A stretch of DNA of 44,611 bases from Candidatus Aminicenantota bacterium (GCA_011772425.1 WVZO01000336.1:6709-51319), one strand, 5' to 3'; positions 33,528 through 43,600 are shown, numbered from the stretch's first letter. Notes: a model not told the origin generated them from the sequence alone. Made by a program: numbers and translations.

Positions 33528-33640
33528 CCACTTTCCCGGTTTATTCCCCGATATCTTCGTACGAAAAATGTGGCAAAAAATGAGACCCAAAATACCAGGC
33601 AAAAAAACCTTAATAACCTCAAAACTTAAATGGGAAGGGG

Positions 33641-33836
33641 GTTCCAGGGTTGTGGGAAGATAGTTCCCAGGCCGTAGGAAGATAGTTCTCGGCCCATAGG
33701 AACGGGTCCCAGGGCCGTAGGAAGATGGTTCCTGACCCGTGGGAAAACAGTTCCAGGGCCGTAGGAAGGAGTACCTAGCCCGTAGGAAAGCAGTTCCAGG
33801 GCCGTAGGAAGATAGTCCCTGATCCGTAAAAAATTA
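33641..33836. repeat. 22-bp tandem array, 9 units (GTTCCAGGGCCGTAGGAAGATA)
   Basis: Units begin near 33641, 33663, 33685, 33706, 33728, 33750, 33771, 33793 and 33815, each 21-22 bp. Conserved parts are TTCC.GG and CCGTAGGAA. The array ends about 80 bp past the TIR-protease stop. Frames reading through it are not genes. Confidence 0.92.
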
Positions 33837-33917
33837 AAGGGCAGGCAAATACTCACGCCTTGCTGCGAATTCCTAATGTATGCAGATAGGATGTTACCAG
33901 AGACAAGAAATATCACA

Positions 33918-35618
33918 CTATTGACAATATCTAATAAATTCTGAAACCCTGGTACATTCGGCTCCCCTGGAGTATATATCACGGGTAGGGTATATAATAG
34001 AGGTCCAACACTTGCCCGTCCATCTGAAATTTCTCTTATAGCCATGAACCACAATTCCTATCACCTCATGCGTATTACTATCGAATACAGGCGAACCGGC
34101 ATTGTCGCTGTAAATATCCAAATTTGCCGAAAAATAGGTCTCCTCGACATTCCTTACGCTTGCACCCGGTGCGTACTTCAACGGTAACCCACAGGGGTGA
34201 CCGATTACGTAGATTGGTTGATCGCAAAAAATTTTCTTTTTAGACAACGCTGCAACTGTTTGCCCCTCAACGCTGCGGTCAAGTTTCACGAGAGCCCAAT
34301 CCGACTTATTACCCCCACGAATTAAATTTCTTCCTATAATTTTTATCCCTTTATAAATGTTCTCATTGGGAATCTCTTCAACCCTTGCGTAAGGCTCTTC
34401 CATTTTATAACCAAAGACAAAACGGAGGGCTGTTACATTATTTTCATTGGCAAAATGAGCAGCGGTGACGACTACATCTTCTTTTACCAGGAAACCGGTG
34501 CACATACTGCCTGATGCCACAGGTTGATAGTGAAAGGGTTCAATGTCACATAAATTAAGGGTTTTTCCATAATTCTTGACTCTCAGCGTTGAGAATCCCC
34601 TGTTCCTATCAACAAAGCTGTTTTCCATACAAACAGCCGCAACGCATTTAGCATTATTTCTGACTTTCTCATCCGGGATATCATAGAAATCCATACGGTC
34701 TTCACCAATCCATATGCCCCTGCTGCCGGACCCCCCGATTTTCCCTGCCTTAATCATAAGGATTTTAACCAGGTCCTTTGTACTTATATGGCTGAGCGCT
34801 TTATTTGGAGATGGAGACGCAGCGGGATCGTATAGTTCTTTTAATTGTGCCACTACCGCATCTCGCTGGGGAGTTCCTTCCTTATCCTTATATCTAAATA
34901 GTATCTGATCAGGAACTTGAGCGCCCCTGGCAATCAATTCCCGATCTAGTTCTTCAAAGGAATACTCTACCGGTGGTTTTCTTAGATATTCTAAATAAAT
35001 AGGTTTCCTATCTTTATGGTCTCCGGACGATTGCTTGGCGTCATGATTGGTAGTCTTCAAATTTTTCCATTCCATTTCCAATATCAATTCCCCAATATCA
35101 AAAGCCACATTCTCCAATTCTGTCATATATTTTTCATAATAGACAGCCTTTCTATCAGGGGCGCATTCGTGCGGTCGGCCTCTATCATCTTTTAAAAAGA
35201 ATTCATATCCCAACAACTCCCGTATCTCATCCGGATACTGATCAAGTGGCACGAGAGTTTTCACAATTTTAAATATGCGTGACTTGTTACCGATATGAAC
35301 GCCTCCCCTGGTCTCTGCTGCCTTTATAAACTCACGCAATTCTTTCATACACCACTCGGATTGCAGGTAGCACGGTGAAATTACAGCTAAGAATATTTTT
35401 GTATTAGAGAGTTTCCCCACAATTTCATCATTGAACTTGTCGTTTCCTTGCAGTACTTTATCGTGCCAAATTCGGGGTTCACGGGTAAGTCGCTTTCCGA
35501 GAAGAGACTTTAGAGTGTAATGGAAACCTGATATCCAGCCCTCCTGATCTTTGAATAAAGGTTCGCTATCCAGGTGTGAATAGCTGATAAACACGTCATA
35601 ATCTTTACTATCTCTCAT
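33918..35618 (-). CDS. TIR domain fused to V8/trypsin-like serine protease
   Basis: Length 566 residues. The TIR domain (5-150) has YDVFISYSHLD, KIFLAVISPCYLQSEWCMKEL (split by family pattern: Ser81, Glu93, the NADase Glu position). Residues ~200-300 are an unrecognised linker. From about 303 (WIGEDRMDFYDIPDEKVRNNAKCVAAV) it matches the lead-in of secreted glutamyl-endopeptidase-like S1 proteases. The catalytic set is His388 (VVVTAAHF), Asp440 (KSDWALVKL) and Ser509 (SDNAGSPVF). TIR domains act in bacterial immunity by cutting NAD or by signalling; here the output may be proteolysis. No signal peptide, so it is cytoplasmic. It is a single-gene unit, apparently leaderless. No sensor gene is beside it, so sensing may lie in the linker. 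Confidence 0.9.
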   Translation of the reverse strand: MRDSKDYDVFISYSHLDSEPLFKDQEGWISGFHYTLKSLLGKRLTREPRIWHDKVLQGNDKFNDEIVGKLSNTKIFLAVISPCYLQSEWCMKELREFIKAAETRGGVHIGNKSRIFKIVKTLVPLDQYPDEIRELLGYEFFLKDDRGRPHECAPDRKAVYYEKYMTELENVAFDIGELILEMEWKNLKTTNHDAKQSSGDHKDRKPIYLEYLRKPPVEYSFEELDRELIARGAQVPDQILFRYKDKEGTPQRDAVVAQLKELYDPAASPSPNKALSHISTKDLVKILMIKAGKIGGSGSRGIWIGEDRMDFYDIPDEKVRNNAKCVAAVCMENSFVDRNRGFSTLRVKNYGKTLNLCDIEPFHYQPVASGSMCTGFLVKEDVVVTAAHFANENNVTALRFVFGYKMEEPYARVEEIPNENIYKGIKIIGRNLIRGGNKSDWALVKLDRSVEGQTVAALSKKKIFCDQPIYVIGHPCGLPLKYAPGASVRNVEETYFSANLDIYSDNAGSPVFDSNTHEVIGIVVHGYKRNFRWTGKCWTSIIYPTRDIYSRGAECTRVSEFIRYCQ

Positions 35619-35624
35619 GATTTT

Positions 35625-35653
35625 ATTTTAGTCTAATATCACTGGAAAGTCAA
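35625..35653 (-). promoter_or_regulatory. Promoter of the TIR-protease gene, implying a leaderless mRNA
   Basis: Minus strand TTGACT (35653-35648), 17-bp spacer, TAAAAT (35630-35625). Only 6 nt separate the -10 box from the ATG at 35618, so transcription should begin at or next to the start codon. No Shine-Dalgarno is possible. The TIR fold starts at residue 6, so a later start is unlikely. Confidence 0.7.
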
Positions 35654-35780
35654 CAGAATTTCTTATTATCAAATGCAAAAGGAAAAGAAAAGTCGCCAGG
35701 CAAAAAATCCTCTTAACAAAATAGTGGACATGCAAGAGAATTCACCTACAAGAACTCTCGTACCGCACGGGCACCCTTCT

Positions 35781-35848
35781 TTGCCTCCGGCGGTCAGGGG
35801 GTTCTTTTGAAAAACCACCCCCTGGACCCCTGCAAAACTTTTTATTTT
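35781..35848. repeat. Palindromic element copy 5, intergenic
   Basis: TTGCCTCCGGCGG, GGGGTTCTTTTGA paired with AAAACCACCCC, then CTGGACCCCTGCAAAAC and a TTTTTATT tail. It lies between the TIR-protease promoter and the M14 stop (35860), so it follows the M14 gene where a terminator would be. Confidence 0.88.
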
Positions 35849-35859
35849 TATCTTCCTTA

Positions 35860-38800
35860 TTACTTCTCCAGAGAATTAACCCGGATAGGACGATGACGGA
35901 TAATTTGCAAGTGGACAATATCCTCTACTTCATCCTCGATGCGTTCAATCGGTTTTTGGGATTCCATTGCCAGGTCCATGAATGCGGTTACAAAAAGAGT
36001 TCCCTGTCGTATCGATAACCGCAGCCATTCATCACGGGCAGTTTCATCCATTGCTTCCGGTATGGCCTCGAGAACAGTTATTTCCCGGCGCCGCGACATC
36101 CTGGCCGCGGTTGATCTCCTGCGTTTCTTGTAAATATTAGTGCCGTCATAAAGTTCAAGATAATGAATATGAGGCTGCCACCGCTCTGCCCAGCGCCTGT
36201 ACCTGTCATATATCCTCTGATTGACTGCAAATACCTCTTTATCCCCCTGCATTTTTTCGGAAATTATTTCCACAATCCGCTCTCCTGCTTTTTTATGCAG
36301 CGGCGTCTCAATACGATTTAAACCCACATGAAAATAGTACCACCCCCTGGGTATCCAATACACCCTGAATAGGTAAGGGGTATAATTGGAAAACTGTTGG
36401 ACCCATTCATGAGAAGGATAACCATGATTGTTTAAAAAGATATCCGGCTGCCAGCGGTCGTACAACTTTTTACGTACTCTTGCTTCTGTAATAAGCGTAT
36501 CCGGTTTGCTCACGTGGAAACCGATATCGCTGCCCAGGGCACTGTACCTGCCGGCATGAAGCATATGATGAGGCGTTAGCTCCTGGAGCTCCACTGCCAG
36601 GGCAGAGCCGTCAGGATTCTCCATGGGTTCGATAACAATATTCAATTGTTGGAGATATTTCCGGTAACCCGGATCTTTTGCCAGGAGCCAGGCAATATAA
36701 AAGCCATAATTGGTGGAGGAAACCTCATTGGCATGCTGACGCCCCAGTAAAAAAACAGTTGGTTTGTAGGTGGTGATTTTTCTCCTGCTCATGATTTTTC
36801 CCTTTGGTTTCAAGCCCATCTCCAATACCGGCACTGCCCGCCCCTGGTACGAATAACCACCAATGTAATAATCGATTTCAGGTAAAGTACCCAATCGTTT
36901 TGCCATCTCCAGGGTTTCTTCGGGACTCATCACCTTTGCCAGCGCTTTATTCAGGTAATCTCTAGTGAGAGGACCGGCCGGGACAGAACTCACCAGGGAA
37001 TCTCCAGGACCAGATTCTTTTATGTTTAACACAAATTGAGATTGCAGCCGTTGGGGAGCCTTAAGAATGAATCTGATAGTTAACAAGCCGGGATGTGAAA
37101 AGGTCTTTGTAAATATATTTTCCCTTTGCAAATCTTCCAGGATTCCCAGCATATCGACTGCCTGGCTCAACTCTTCTTCATTTTTAAACTCCAGGGTATA
37201 TACCGCTTCCCTGGCCCGGGCCTTGTTATCTACCACAATACAGGTAAGACGCGGGGCTTTCATCTTTTTTAAGGGGGTTATTTTTTTGGTGATTTTTAAC
37301 GGTTCCTTTACTTCATGATAGTGGAATTCCATCTCAACTTTTGGGGACAATGATTCAAGCCCGGTCACCACTGTTTCCATTAAAGGACCTTTGCCAATAC
37401 GGGAGGGGTGAATAATAGGGATAATATTTCCGGGAGATGCCCATCGCTGTGCCATTAGCGGGTCTTCTACTTTCATATCAGGGTCTTTTTTAACCAGGCC
37501 TTTAAAATAATCCAGGGTATTAAAGTAAAAGTCCTCATGAAAAGATTCCAGAGAACTCACCAACTCTTCATCCAGGCCCAATCGATAATCCGGTTCGCTC
37601 ATCCATACCTTTGTTTGCAATTGACTGAAAAACGGTTGGTCCTCCATTTTCAAGGGGCCGCCAGCTTGCTTTTCCACCATTTCTGTTAGTTTTGGCAGTA
37701 TTTTCCCCTGGTAATGTTTCCATAAACGCAGCGGGTCCGTATCAATAGTGCTGGAAAAAATTTCCTGGTCTCCCCATTTTACCCGGATACCCCCTGTGCA
37801 TACCATCACTTTCCCCCAATCCTCGAAACGGTCCTGGAAATGAATCTCTGTTGTAAAAGGGCTAAAGGTTTCTTTAAAAAGCGTATCCCCGGTTTTGCTT
37901 AAAGCAGTAAACTCATAAATCGCTTCTTTTAATGTTTCGTCTTTAATAAAATGAATCGCTTCAAGAGGAATATCCAGCTCTTTTGCCAGTATTTCATCGA
38001 TAGGGTAAAGTTCCTGCAGCCATCTTACCGCTTCAGGCCAGTATTTCCTGGTTTCCTCGAAATTGAGGGGAAAATCAGAAAAACGTATTTTAATGGAGGC
38101 GGCATGGCTGGCTTTTATCCGGGGTATTAGGTTGTCTTTTATCCAGTGAAAGCCCTGTTTGTACGCGCTAACAGCCCGAATCTTCACCTCCTCTTCTTTG
38201 AACCCGGCTTTGACTACCATGTCTTTTATCCACTTAACCTGTTGCTCCAACACCTCCAGGGGTTCACTTAACCGGAGATCAATGAACAACTCTCCTTTTG
38301 CCATGGTTTGCAGTTTGGGGAGTATCTTTTGAGTAAAAATTTCCCTGGCTTCCTCCACTTCCCACTGAGGTGTATATTTGTCCGAAAATCCCTCTGCAGG
38401 CTCCAATCTCCCCCCTGTCTTTACTTTATGCCTTCGGCGACCAGGGGGGCTCTTTTCGAGAAAACCGCCCCCCTGGACCCCCCGCAAAAGCTTTTGTTTA
38501 GATTGAATCCGTTTGGATATAAAATGGTCCAGGTTTTTGACGTGGCGCATGGTGTATAATTGAGTTTTTGACTGTTCCAGGTCGGGAGCGGAGAATGCTT
38601 TTTTTTGTTTATCTATCTGCAAAATTCCCCAGGCTGCTATTCCTGCATCGTTTTTCCTGGTGAAAAAAAGTTCAATCTCACGGTTAAGGTCCTCCCACTC
38701 CGGTGCACCGGGTTGGGTTGACGATGCAGAGATAAAAGGAAGAGTTGCTGCTGCATATTGCAAAGCAGCATTTTCCCCCTCAAGACTTGACCCGGATATA

Positions 38801-40170
38801 ATATAAACCCCTCCCGGGTTAAAACCAGGACAGAATTGGATAAAACCCTCATCCTGTTTCAACTGCGGGGTCCTGGCTTTGCCAATTTTCCCCAGGTAAT
38901 CGCTAAACCGATTGTTGGTGCCGATAAGTATGGGCCGCTCTAAATTTTTAATGGTCTTCATATCAAGATCATCGGCAGGCATGGTAAAAGGAAGACTTAC
39001 CGTACAATCTTCCAGGCCCAGCCTGGCTGCCAGGTTAATTACTTTATAAGGCAGGAATCCATCGTAAATAATCCTGGAAACCAATCGGTCGGCAAAACCA
39101 TCTGAATTGGTATCCTTGTAAATTCCTTTATTGGTATAGAAACCTGCGAGGTCTGATTTTACATCTTTTATGGTTACTTTTTTACTGAAAAATGACGGAT
39201 CCGTTGAAGGATTCAAAAACCGTTGGGGAACGGCTGTACGGGAAACGGTAATTGTTTCTTTTCTTTTTTTCTCATCTTTGGATAAGATATGAATCTCGAC
39301 ATCTTTAACCCCTGCATAATTGAGAATATTAGTACGTTCACCCCGTTGATGTGCAATTATAAGATTTTTAAGGTTTCCTGTGACATTTTTCCTACCGGTA
39401 GGGGTGACCAATTCCACTTCAACTTTTCCCACTTCTCCCTTTTTTTGGATGGTGCCTGAAAGTCCCAGCCGTTCCAGGCGGCGTTTATTCATACTTTTTT
39501 CCAAAGGCTTTTGGTATCGATAATGTACCGCTGTTATTCTTACATATGCATTTTTCCTATCAGGCTCTGGAAGTTGTGATAGAATATCCTGTTTGACATG
39601 GTCCCAGAGTTCGCCGGTCTCCCGGCCGGTGACATCCCAGATATAAGGAAACCTGGAGAAAAAATTCACTGCTGCATATCTTCTTGCTTGCGGGGTTGTC
39701 CCGAAAATTTCGATTACTTTAACGCCTTTTTTCCTGTAGACTTTGATACCACTGTTTTCTTTGGTATTGGATTTGTCTTCATTTTCTTTACTATAGGTTT
39801 TGGTTTTTATGGCAGTGAAAGTGATTAGCCATTGGATTCTCTTTTCCTGTGCTTCATCCCAACCGGATATGCACAAGAAAGGGTCCATGGCGCTGGTTTC
39901 AAAGCCAAGACGTGCGGCGACGGCAGCGGCTGCTTCGATATCCGGGGAGGATGCTTGGTTACCCATTAAAAACCTGGCAGCGATATCATCCGGGACATGA
40001 TCATGATTGGTATCAATAACCAGTTGGTTCTTAAATATTTCCGTTAAGTCCAATCCCGAACCTGTGATATCTGGCAACTGCTCCGCAGGAAATAATAAGA
40101 TGCGAAATAGAATTCCTAAGCTTGCCAAAAGGATTACAACATTCATTTTGTAAGATATTGTCTGTTTCAT
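35860..40170 (-). CDS. Giant M14 zinc carboxypeptidase
   Basis: Length 1436 residues, about 3-4 times a usual M14 enzyme. It has an N-terminal signal or anchor helix (MNVVILLASLGILFRILLF). Two Asp-rich segments (DTNHDHVPDDIAARF; DTNSDGFADRLVSRI) look like EF-hand-type repeats and mark two related N-terminal modules. The catalytic domain is C-terminal: RQHANE near 1145 (Zn ligands His and Glu), the substrate-binding-type MENPDGS, and NNHGYPSHEW near 1246 (third Zn ligand). LELYDGTN near 1375 may hold the catalytic acid. It is probably exported. Residues ~557-581 come from palindromic element copy 6, read as QKLLRGVQGG..., in a region between modules. The start has AGGAG 7 bp upstream. A decayed copy of its tail lies at 32881-32970. 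Confidence 0.85.
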   Translation of the reverse strand: MKQTISYKMNVVILLASLGILFRILLFPAEQLPDITGSGLDLTEIFKNQLVIDTNHDHVPDDIAARFLMGNQASSPDIEAAAAVAARLGFETSAMDPFLCISGWDEAQEKRIQWLITFTAIKTKTYSKENEDKSNTKENSGIKVYRKKGVKVIEIFGTTPQARRYAAVNFFSRFPYIWDVTGRETGELWDHVKQDILSQLPEPDRKNAYVRITAVHYRYQKPLEKSMNKRRLERLGLSGTIQKKGEVGKVEVELVTPTGRKNVTGNLKNLIIAHQRGERTNILNYAGVKDVEIHILSKDEKKRKETITVSRTAVPQRFLNPSTDPSFFSKKVTIKDVKSDLAGFYTNKGIYKDTNSDGFADRLVSRIIYDGFLPYKVINLAARLGLEDCTVSLPFTMPADDLDMKTIKNLERPILIGTNNRFSDYLGKIGKARTPQLKQDEGFIQFCPGFNPGGVYIISGSSLEGENAALQYAAATLPFISASSTQPGAPEWEDLNREIELFFTRKNDAGIAAWGILQIDKQKKAFSAPDLEQSKTQLYTMRHVKNLDHFISKRIQSKQKLLRGVQGGGFLEKSPPGRRRHKVKTGGRLEPAEGFSDKYTPQWEVEEAREIFTQKILPKLQTMAKGELFIDLRLSEPLEVLEQQVKWIKDMVVKAGFKEEEVKIRAVSAYKQGFHWIKDNLIPRIKASHAASIKIRFSDFPLNFEETRKYWPEAVRWLQELYPIDEILAKELDIPLEAIHFIKDETLKEAIYEFTALSKTGDTLFKETFSPFTTEIHFQDRFEDWGKVMVCTGGIRVKWGDQEIFSSTIDTDPLRLWKHYQGKILPKLTEMVEKQAGGPLKMEDQPFFSQLQTKVWMSEPDYRLGLDEELVSSLESFHEDFYFNTLDYFKGLVKKDPDMKVEDPLMAQRWASPGNIIPIIHPSRIGKGPLMETVVTGLESLSPKVEMEFHYHEVKEPLKITKKITPLKKMKAPRLTCIVVDNKARAREAVYTLEFKNEEELSQAVDMLGILEDLQRENIFTKTFSHPGLLTIRFILKAPQRLQSQFVLNIKESGPGDSLVSSVPAGPLTRDYLNKALAKVMSPEETLEMAKRLGTLPEIDYYIGGYSYQGRAVPVLEMGLKPKGKIMSRRKITTYKPTVFLLGRQHANEVSSTNYGFYIAWLLAKDPGYRKYLQQLNIVIEPMENPDGSALAVELQELTPHHMLHAGRYSALGSDIGFHVSKPDTLITEARVRKKLYDRWQPDIFLNNHGYPSHEWVQQFSNYTPYLFRVYWIPRGWYYFHVGLNRIETPLHKKAGERIVEIISEKMQGDKEVFAVNQRIYDRYRRWAERWQPHIHYLELYDGTNIYKKRRRSTAARMSRRREITVLEAIPEAMDETARDEWLRLSIRQGTLFVTAFMDLAMESQKPIERIEDEVEDIVHLQIIRHRPIRVNSLEK
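38428..38500. repeat. Palindromic element copy 6, in frame inside the M14 gene
   Basis: TGCCTTCGGCGACC, GGGGGGCTCTTTTCGA paired with GAAAACCGCCCCCC, then GGACCCCCCGCAAAAG and CTTTTGTTTAG. It is translated in the same frame and orientation as copy 1. Confidence 0.92.
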
Positions 40171-40211
40171 CTAACGTCTCCTAGGCTGCTAAAAAAATTT
40201 TTCATAGATAA

Positions 40212-40240
40212 ATTTTATCGGAAACTACAATTTTTTTCAA
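40212..40240 (-). promoter_or_regulatory. Promoter of the M14 peptidase gene
   Basis: Minus strand TTGAAA (40240-40235), 17-bp spacer, TAAAAT (40217-40212), about 40 nt before the start at 40170. Confidence 0.6.
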
Positions 40241-40436
40241 TCAAGGAAAAAGGCCCAGAAAAAGGAGAAAAAGGGGACATGCCAGTTTTTATGTTTTAGG
40301 TGAAGTATCCGGGAACTGTTGGGTTTTCTATACTGATTCTCCAGTGTTTTGTTTTAAGGTAACATAACTGTACATGTAAGCGGAATTCCTTAAAGATCTG
40401 AGCTTTACAGAAGTGGTAATATCACATATTTATAGA

Positions 40437-40465
40437 TTTACAACTTGTTTTTGTTATGTTATATT
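40437..40465 (+). promoter_or_regulatory. Promoter of the second NRPS gene
   Basis: TTTACA (40437-40442), 17-bp spacer, TATATT (40460-40465); predicted leader about 190 nt. An overlapping alternative is TTTACA (40404-40409), 17 bp, TATTTA. The leader holds GAGCC/GGCGGAAGCTC-type short hairpins near 40530-40555 and AAGGAAGGAGGG before the ATG. Nothing else was seen in this 494-bp gap between divergent genes. Confidence 0.55.
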
Positions 40466-40664
40466 TACTCACTTTAGCTCCAAAATGAAAGGCGAAAGGT
40501 GAATCATTTTTTTAACTCAAGTTAGGGAGCCAACGCTCAGAGGCGGAAGCTCATTTTTTTACACTAAATCTTTTACATTTTGATCATATTTGTTATTTCC
40601 AACCGGACCCTTTTTGGGATTTCATTCCAGTCCGGCCAACATACAAGGAAGGAGGGACAAAAAA

Positions 40665-43600
40665 ATGAATAAGTTGGAGAGGAGAAATATCGATGATATT
40701 CTTACATTAACTCCAATGCAAGAGGGAATGCTTTTTCATTATTTAAAACAGCCTGAAAGCGATTTATATTTTGAACAACTAAGCTTGAACTTAGAGGGGG
40801 ATATCAATATTGAAATATTTAAGGGGGCCTGGAACGTTGTTATTGAAACCAATGAGATGTTACGGGCGGTATTTCGCTGGGAGAAGGTGAAACACCCGGT
40901 ACAGGTCATTTTGAAACACCATAAGGTTCCAATACATATATATGATTTCTCCGATAGAGACAGTATTCAAAAGAAAAAAGCAGTAGAAGAAATAAAGATT
41001 AAAGATAAACAATTGAAATTTGACCTTCATACCGTCCCTTTTAGAGTCACATTATGCAAATTGGCAAAAGCTGAATATAAGCTCATTATAAGCAACCATC
41101 ATATATTATATGATGGTTGGAGCAATGGGATTATTTTGAAAGAGTTCTTTGAGGCATATGAGGCACTGCTCCTCGAAGTCTCCCCTACTCCTCCTGTAAA
41201 GACGAAATTTAGACGGTTTATCGAGTGGGTCCAGGGACGAGATGCAAAGAAAGACACGGAATTCTGGAAAGAATACCTGGAAGGTTTTTATAAGGGGAAA
41301 ATATTTCCAGGAAAGAAAAAAAAAAGAAGAGATATAACGTTTACAGGGAATTGTCAAATTAAAGTCCCGGAGGACCTTAAGAATTCGTTGGAAGAATTTG
41401 TTAAGAGTCACAATATCACCTTTGCCTCTTTGTTTTACAGTGTATGGGGATTATTGCTGCAACAATACAATTCTACCCACGATGTGCTTTTTGACACCAC
41501 GGTATCGGGAAGAAGTGCAAAGATAAACGCGATAGAGGATATCGTCGGACTATTTATCAACACACTTCCACTGCGTGTCCAAATCCATCCCCATGAAAAA
41601 ATACCGGATTTTTTATCTCGCACCTACCGGATGCTTCAGCAGTGGCGGGAGTTCGAAAGCAGCTCCCTGCTCAATATAAACGAGTATCTCGATGATTGTC
41701 ATAGAGAAAGTCTTTTTGACTCGGTGGTGGTGATTGAAAATTACCCTTTAGACAGGATATTGATGGCAGAGAACAGTACGTTATCCGTCAGGTCCTTTTC
41801 CATCTCCGGTATGACCCGGTATGATTTGACGGTTCTTGTTACCCTATTCGATGAGATTACACTGAATTTTACCTACAACAAAGAGTTATTCGACGAAGAC
41901 ATAACCGCAAAATTGGCTGGAGATTTTATATATATCATTAAGAATATAATAGAAAATTCCCAAAAAGAAATATCAGGATTGATGTTATTATCGGGAGAGG
42001 TAAAAGATAAGCTATTGGAGCGTTATACGCCCAATCACGTGGAATATGAGGAGCAGGCGGGAGTTTATACAGCACCGCGAGATTTGCTGGAAGAAAGGCT
42101 GGCCGGGATATGGGCGCAGTTGTACGGTATGGATAAATCTGAGATCGGCATTGACACGAATTTTTTCGATTTTGGCGGGCATTCGTTAAAAGCATCACTC
42201 CTGGCGGCAAAGATACACCAGGAGTTCAATGCCAGGGTACCCTTGGTGGAAATTTTCAGACATCCCACCATACGGGAATTGGCAGGATATATCACCCAAT
42301 CGCTGGAAGATAAATATATCCCTATAAAACCAACGGAAACAAAAGAATTCTATCGGGTATCCTCTGCACAAAAGCGACTGTATATGCTTCACCAATTAAA
42401 CCCGGAAAGTACTGTCTATAACGGACCATTAATCATGATCCTGGAAGGCTGGGTGGACAAAAAACGCCTGGGCATGTCATTTGAAAGGTTAATCCAGCGG
42501 CATGAAATGCTGCGTACCTCTTTTGAGCAGCATCATGGTGAACCGGTCCAGAGGATATATGATGAAGTGGAATTTGAGATTGAGCAACACACCCCGGCCC
42601 TGACGGGCCACCCCTCTCAAGAGGGGAATTCTTTAGCTGGAAGAAATCCCCTCTTGGGAGGGGTCCCCGAAGGGGGGGGTGGGTCGTTCCTCCGTCCTTT
42701 TCATCTCTCCCAGGCACCTTTATTGCGTGTAGGATTGATAGAATCAAGCAGGGACCAACACCTCCTTATGATCGACATGCATCACATTATTACCGATGGC
42801 TTCTCAAGGGATATCCTCACCAGGGAATTAACCAGTCTCTATAACGGAGACGCATTACCGCCTTTAACCCTCCAGTATAAGGATTTTTCAAAATGGCAAA
42901 ATGAGCGGCTGGCAGCAGGAAAGCTAAAAATTCATGAAGATTACTGGTTGGATCACCTTTCAGGTGAACTTCCTGTCCTGGATATGCCCACGGATTTTCC
43001 CCGGCCGGTGATGCAGCGTTTTGAAGGTGAACGGATTCCCTTTGAATTGGATAATGCATTAACCCGACGGCTGCATCTCTTGATGAAAGAAACCGGTACT
43101 ACCTTATATATGGTGTTGATGTCTATATATAGTATTTTACTTGGCTGGTACAGCGGACAGGACGATATCCTGGTTGGGGTCCCCACTGCCGGGAGAAACC
43201 ACGCGGACCTGCAAGATACTGTCGGACTCTTCCTGGAAACTGTGGTAATCAGGGACCAACCCCTGGGAGATAAAACGTTTAAATACTTTTTACAGGAAGT
43301 CAGGCATACCGCTTTAACAGCCCAGGAACACCAGGACTATCCGTTTAGTGAGCTGGTCAGGCAGGTGGGCTCTGCCAAAACGAATGACTTGAGCCGCAAT
43401 CCGCTGTTTGATGTGATGTTAAATGTGTTGAATCAAAGCGTCAGCGACCTGGAAATGGAGGGGGTGAAAATTCTGCCCTATGCCTTTGATGCGAAGGTAT
43501 CCAAAGTGGATATCACACTGGAAGCAGTGGAGAAAGTAAACCAGGTAGAGCTGGAACTGGAATACTGCACGGCCCTGTTTAAAAGGGAAACCATGGAGCG

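Noticed and set aside
33228..33583. Plus-strand frames across the 20-bp array
   Set aside because: They are Phe/Lys-rich products of T-rich repeats, overlap each other and have no ribosome site.
33626..34054. 142-codon minus-strand frame after the TIR gene
   Set aside because: It overlaps the end of the TIR-protease in another frame and is mostly the 22-bp array; its residues (YGLGT repeats) follow the repeat.
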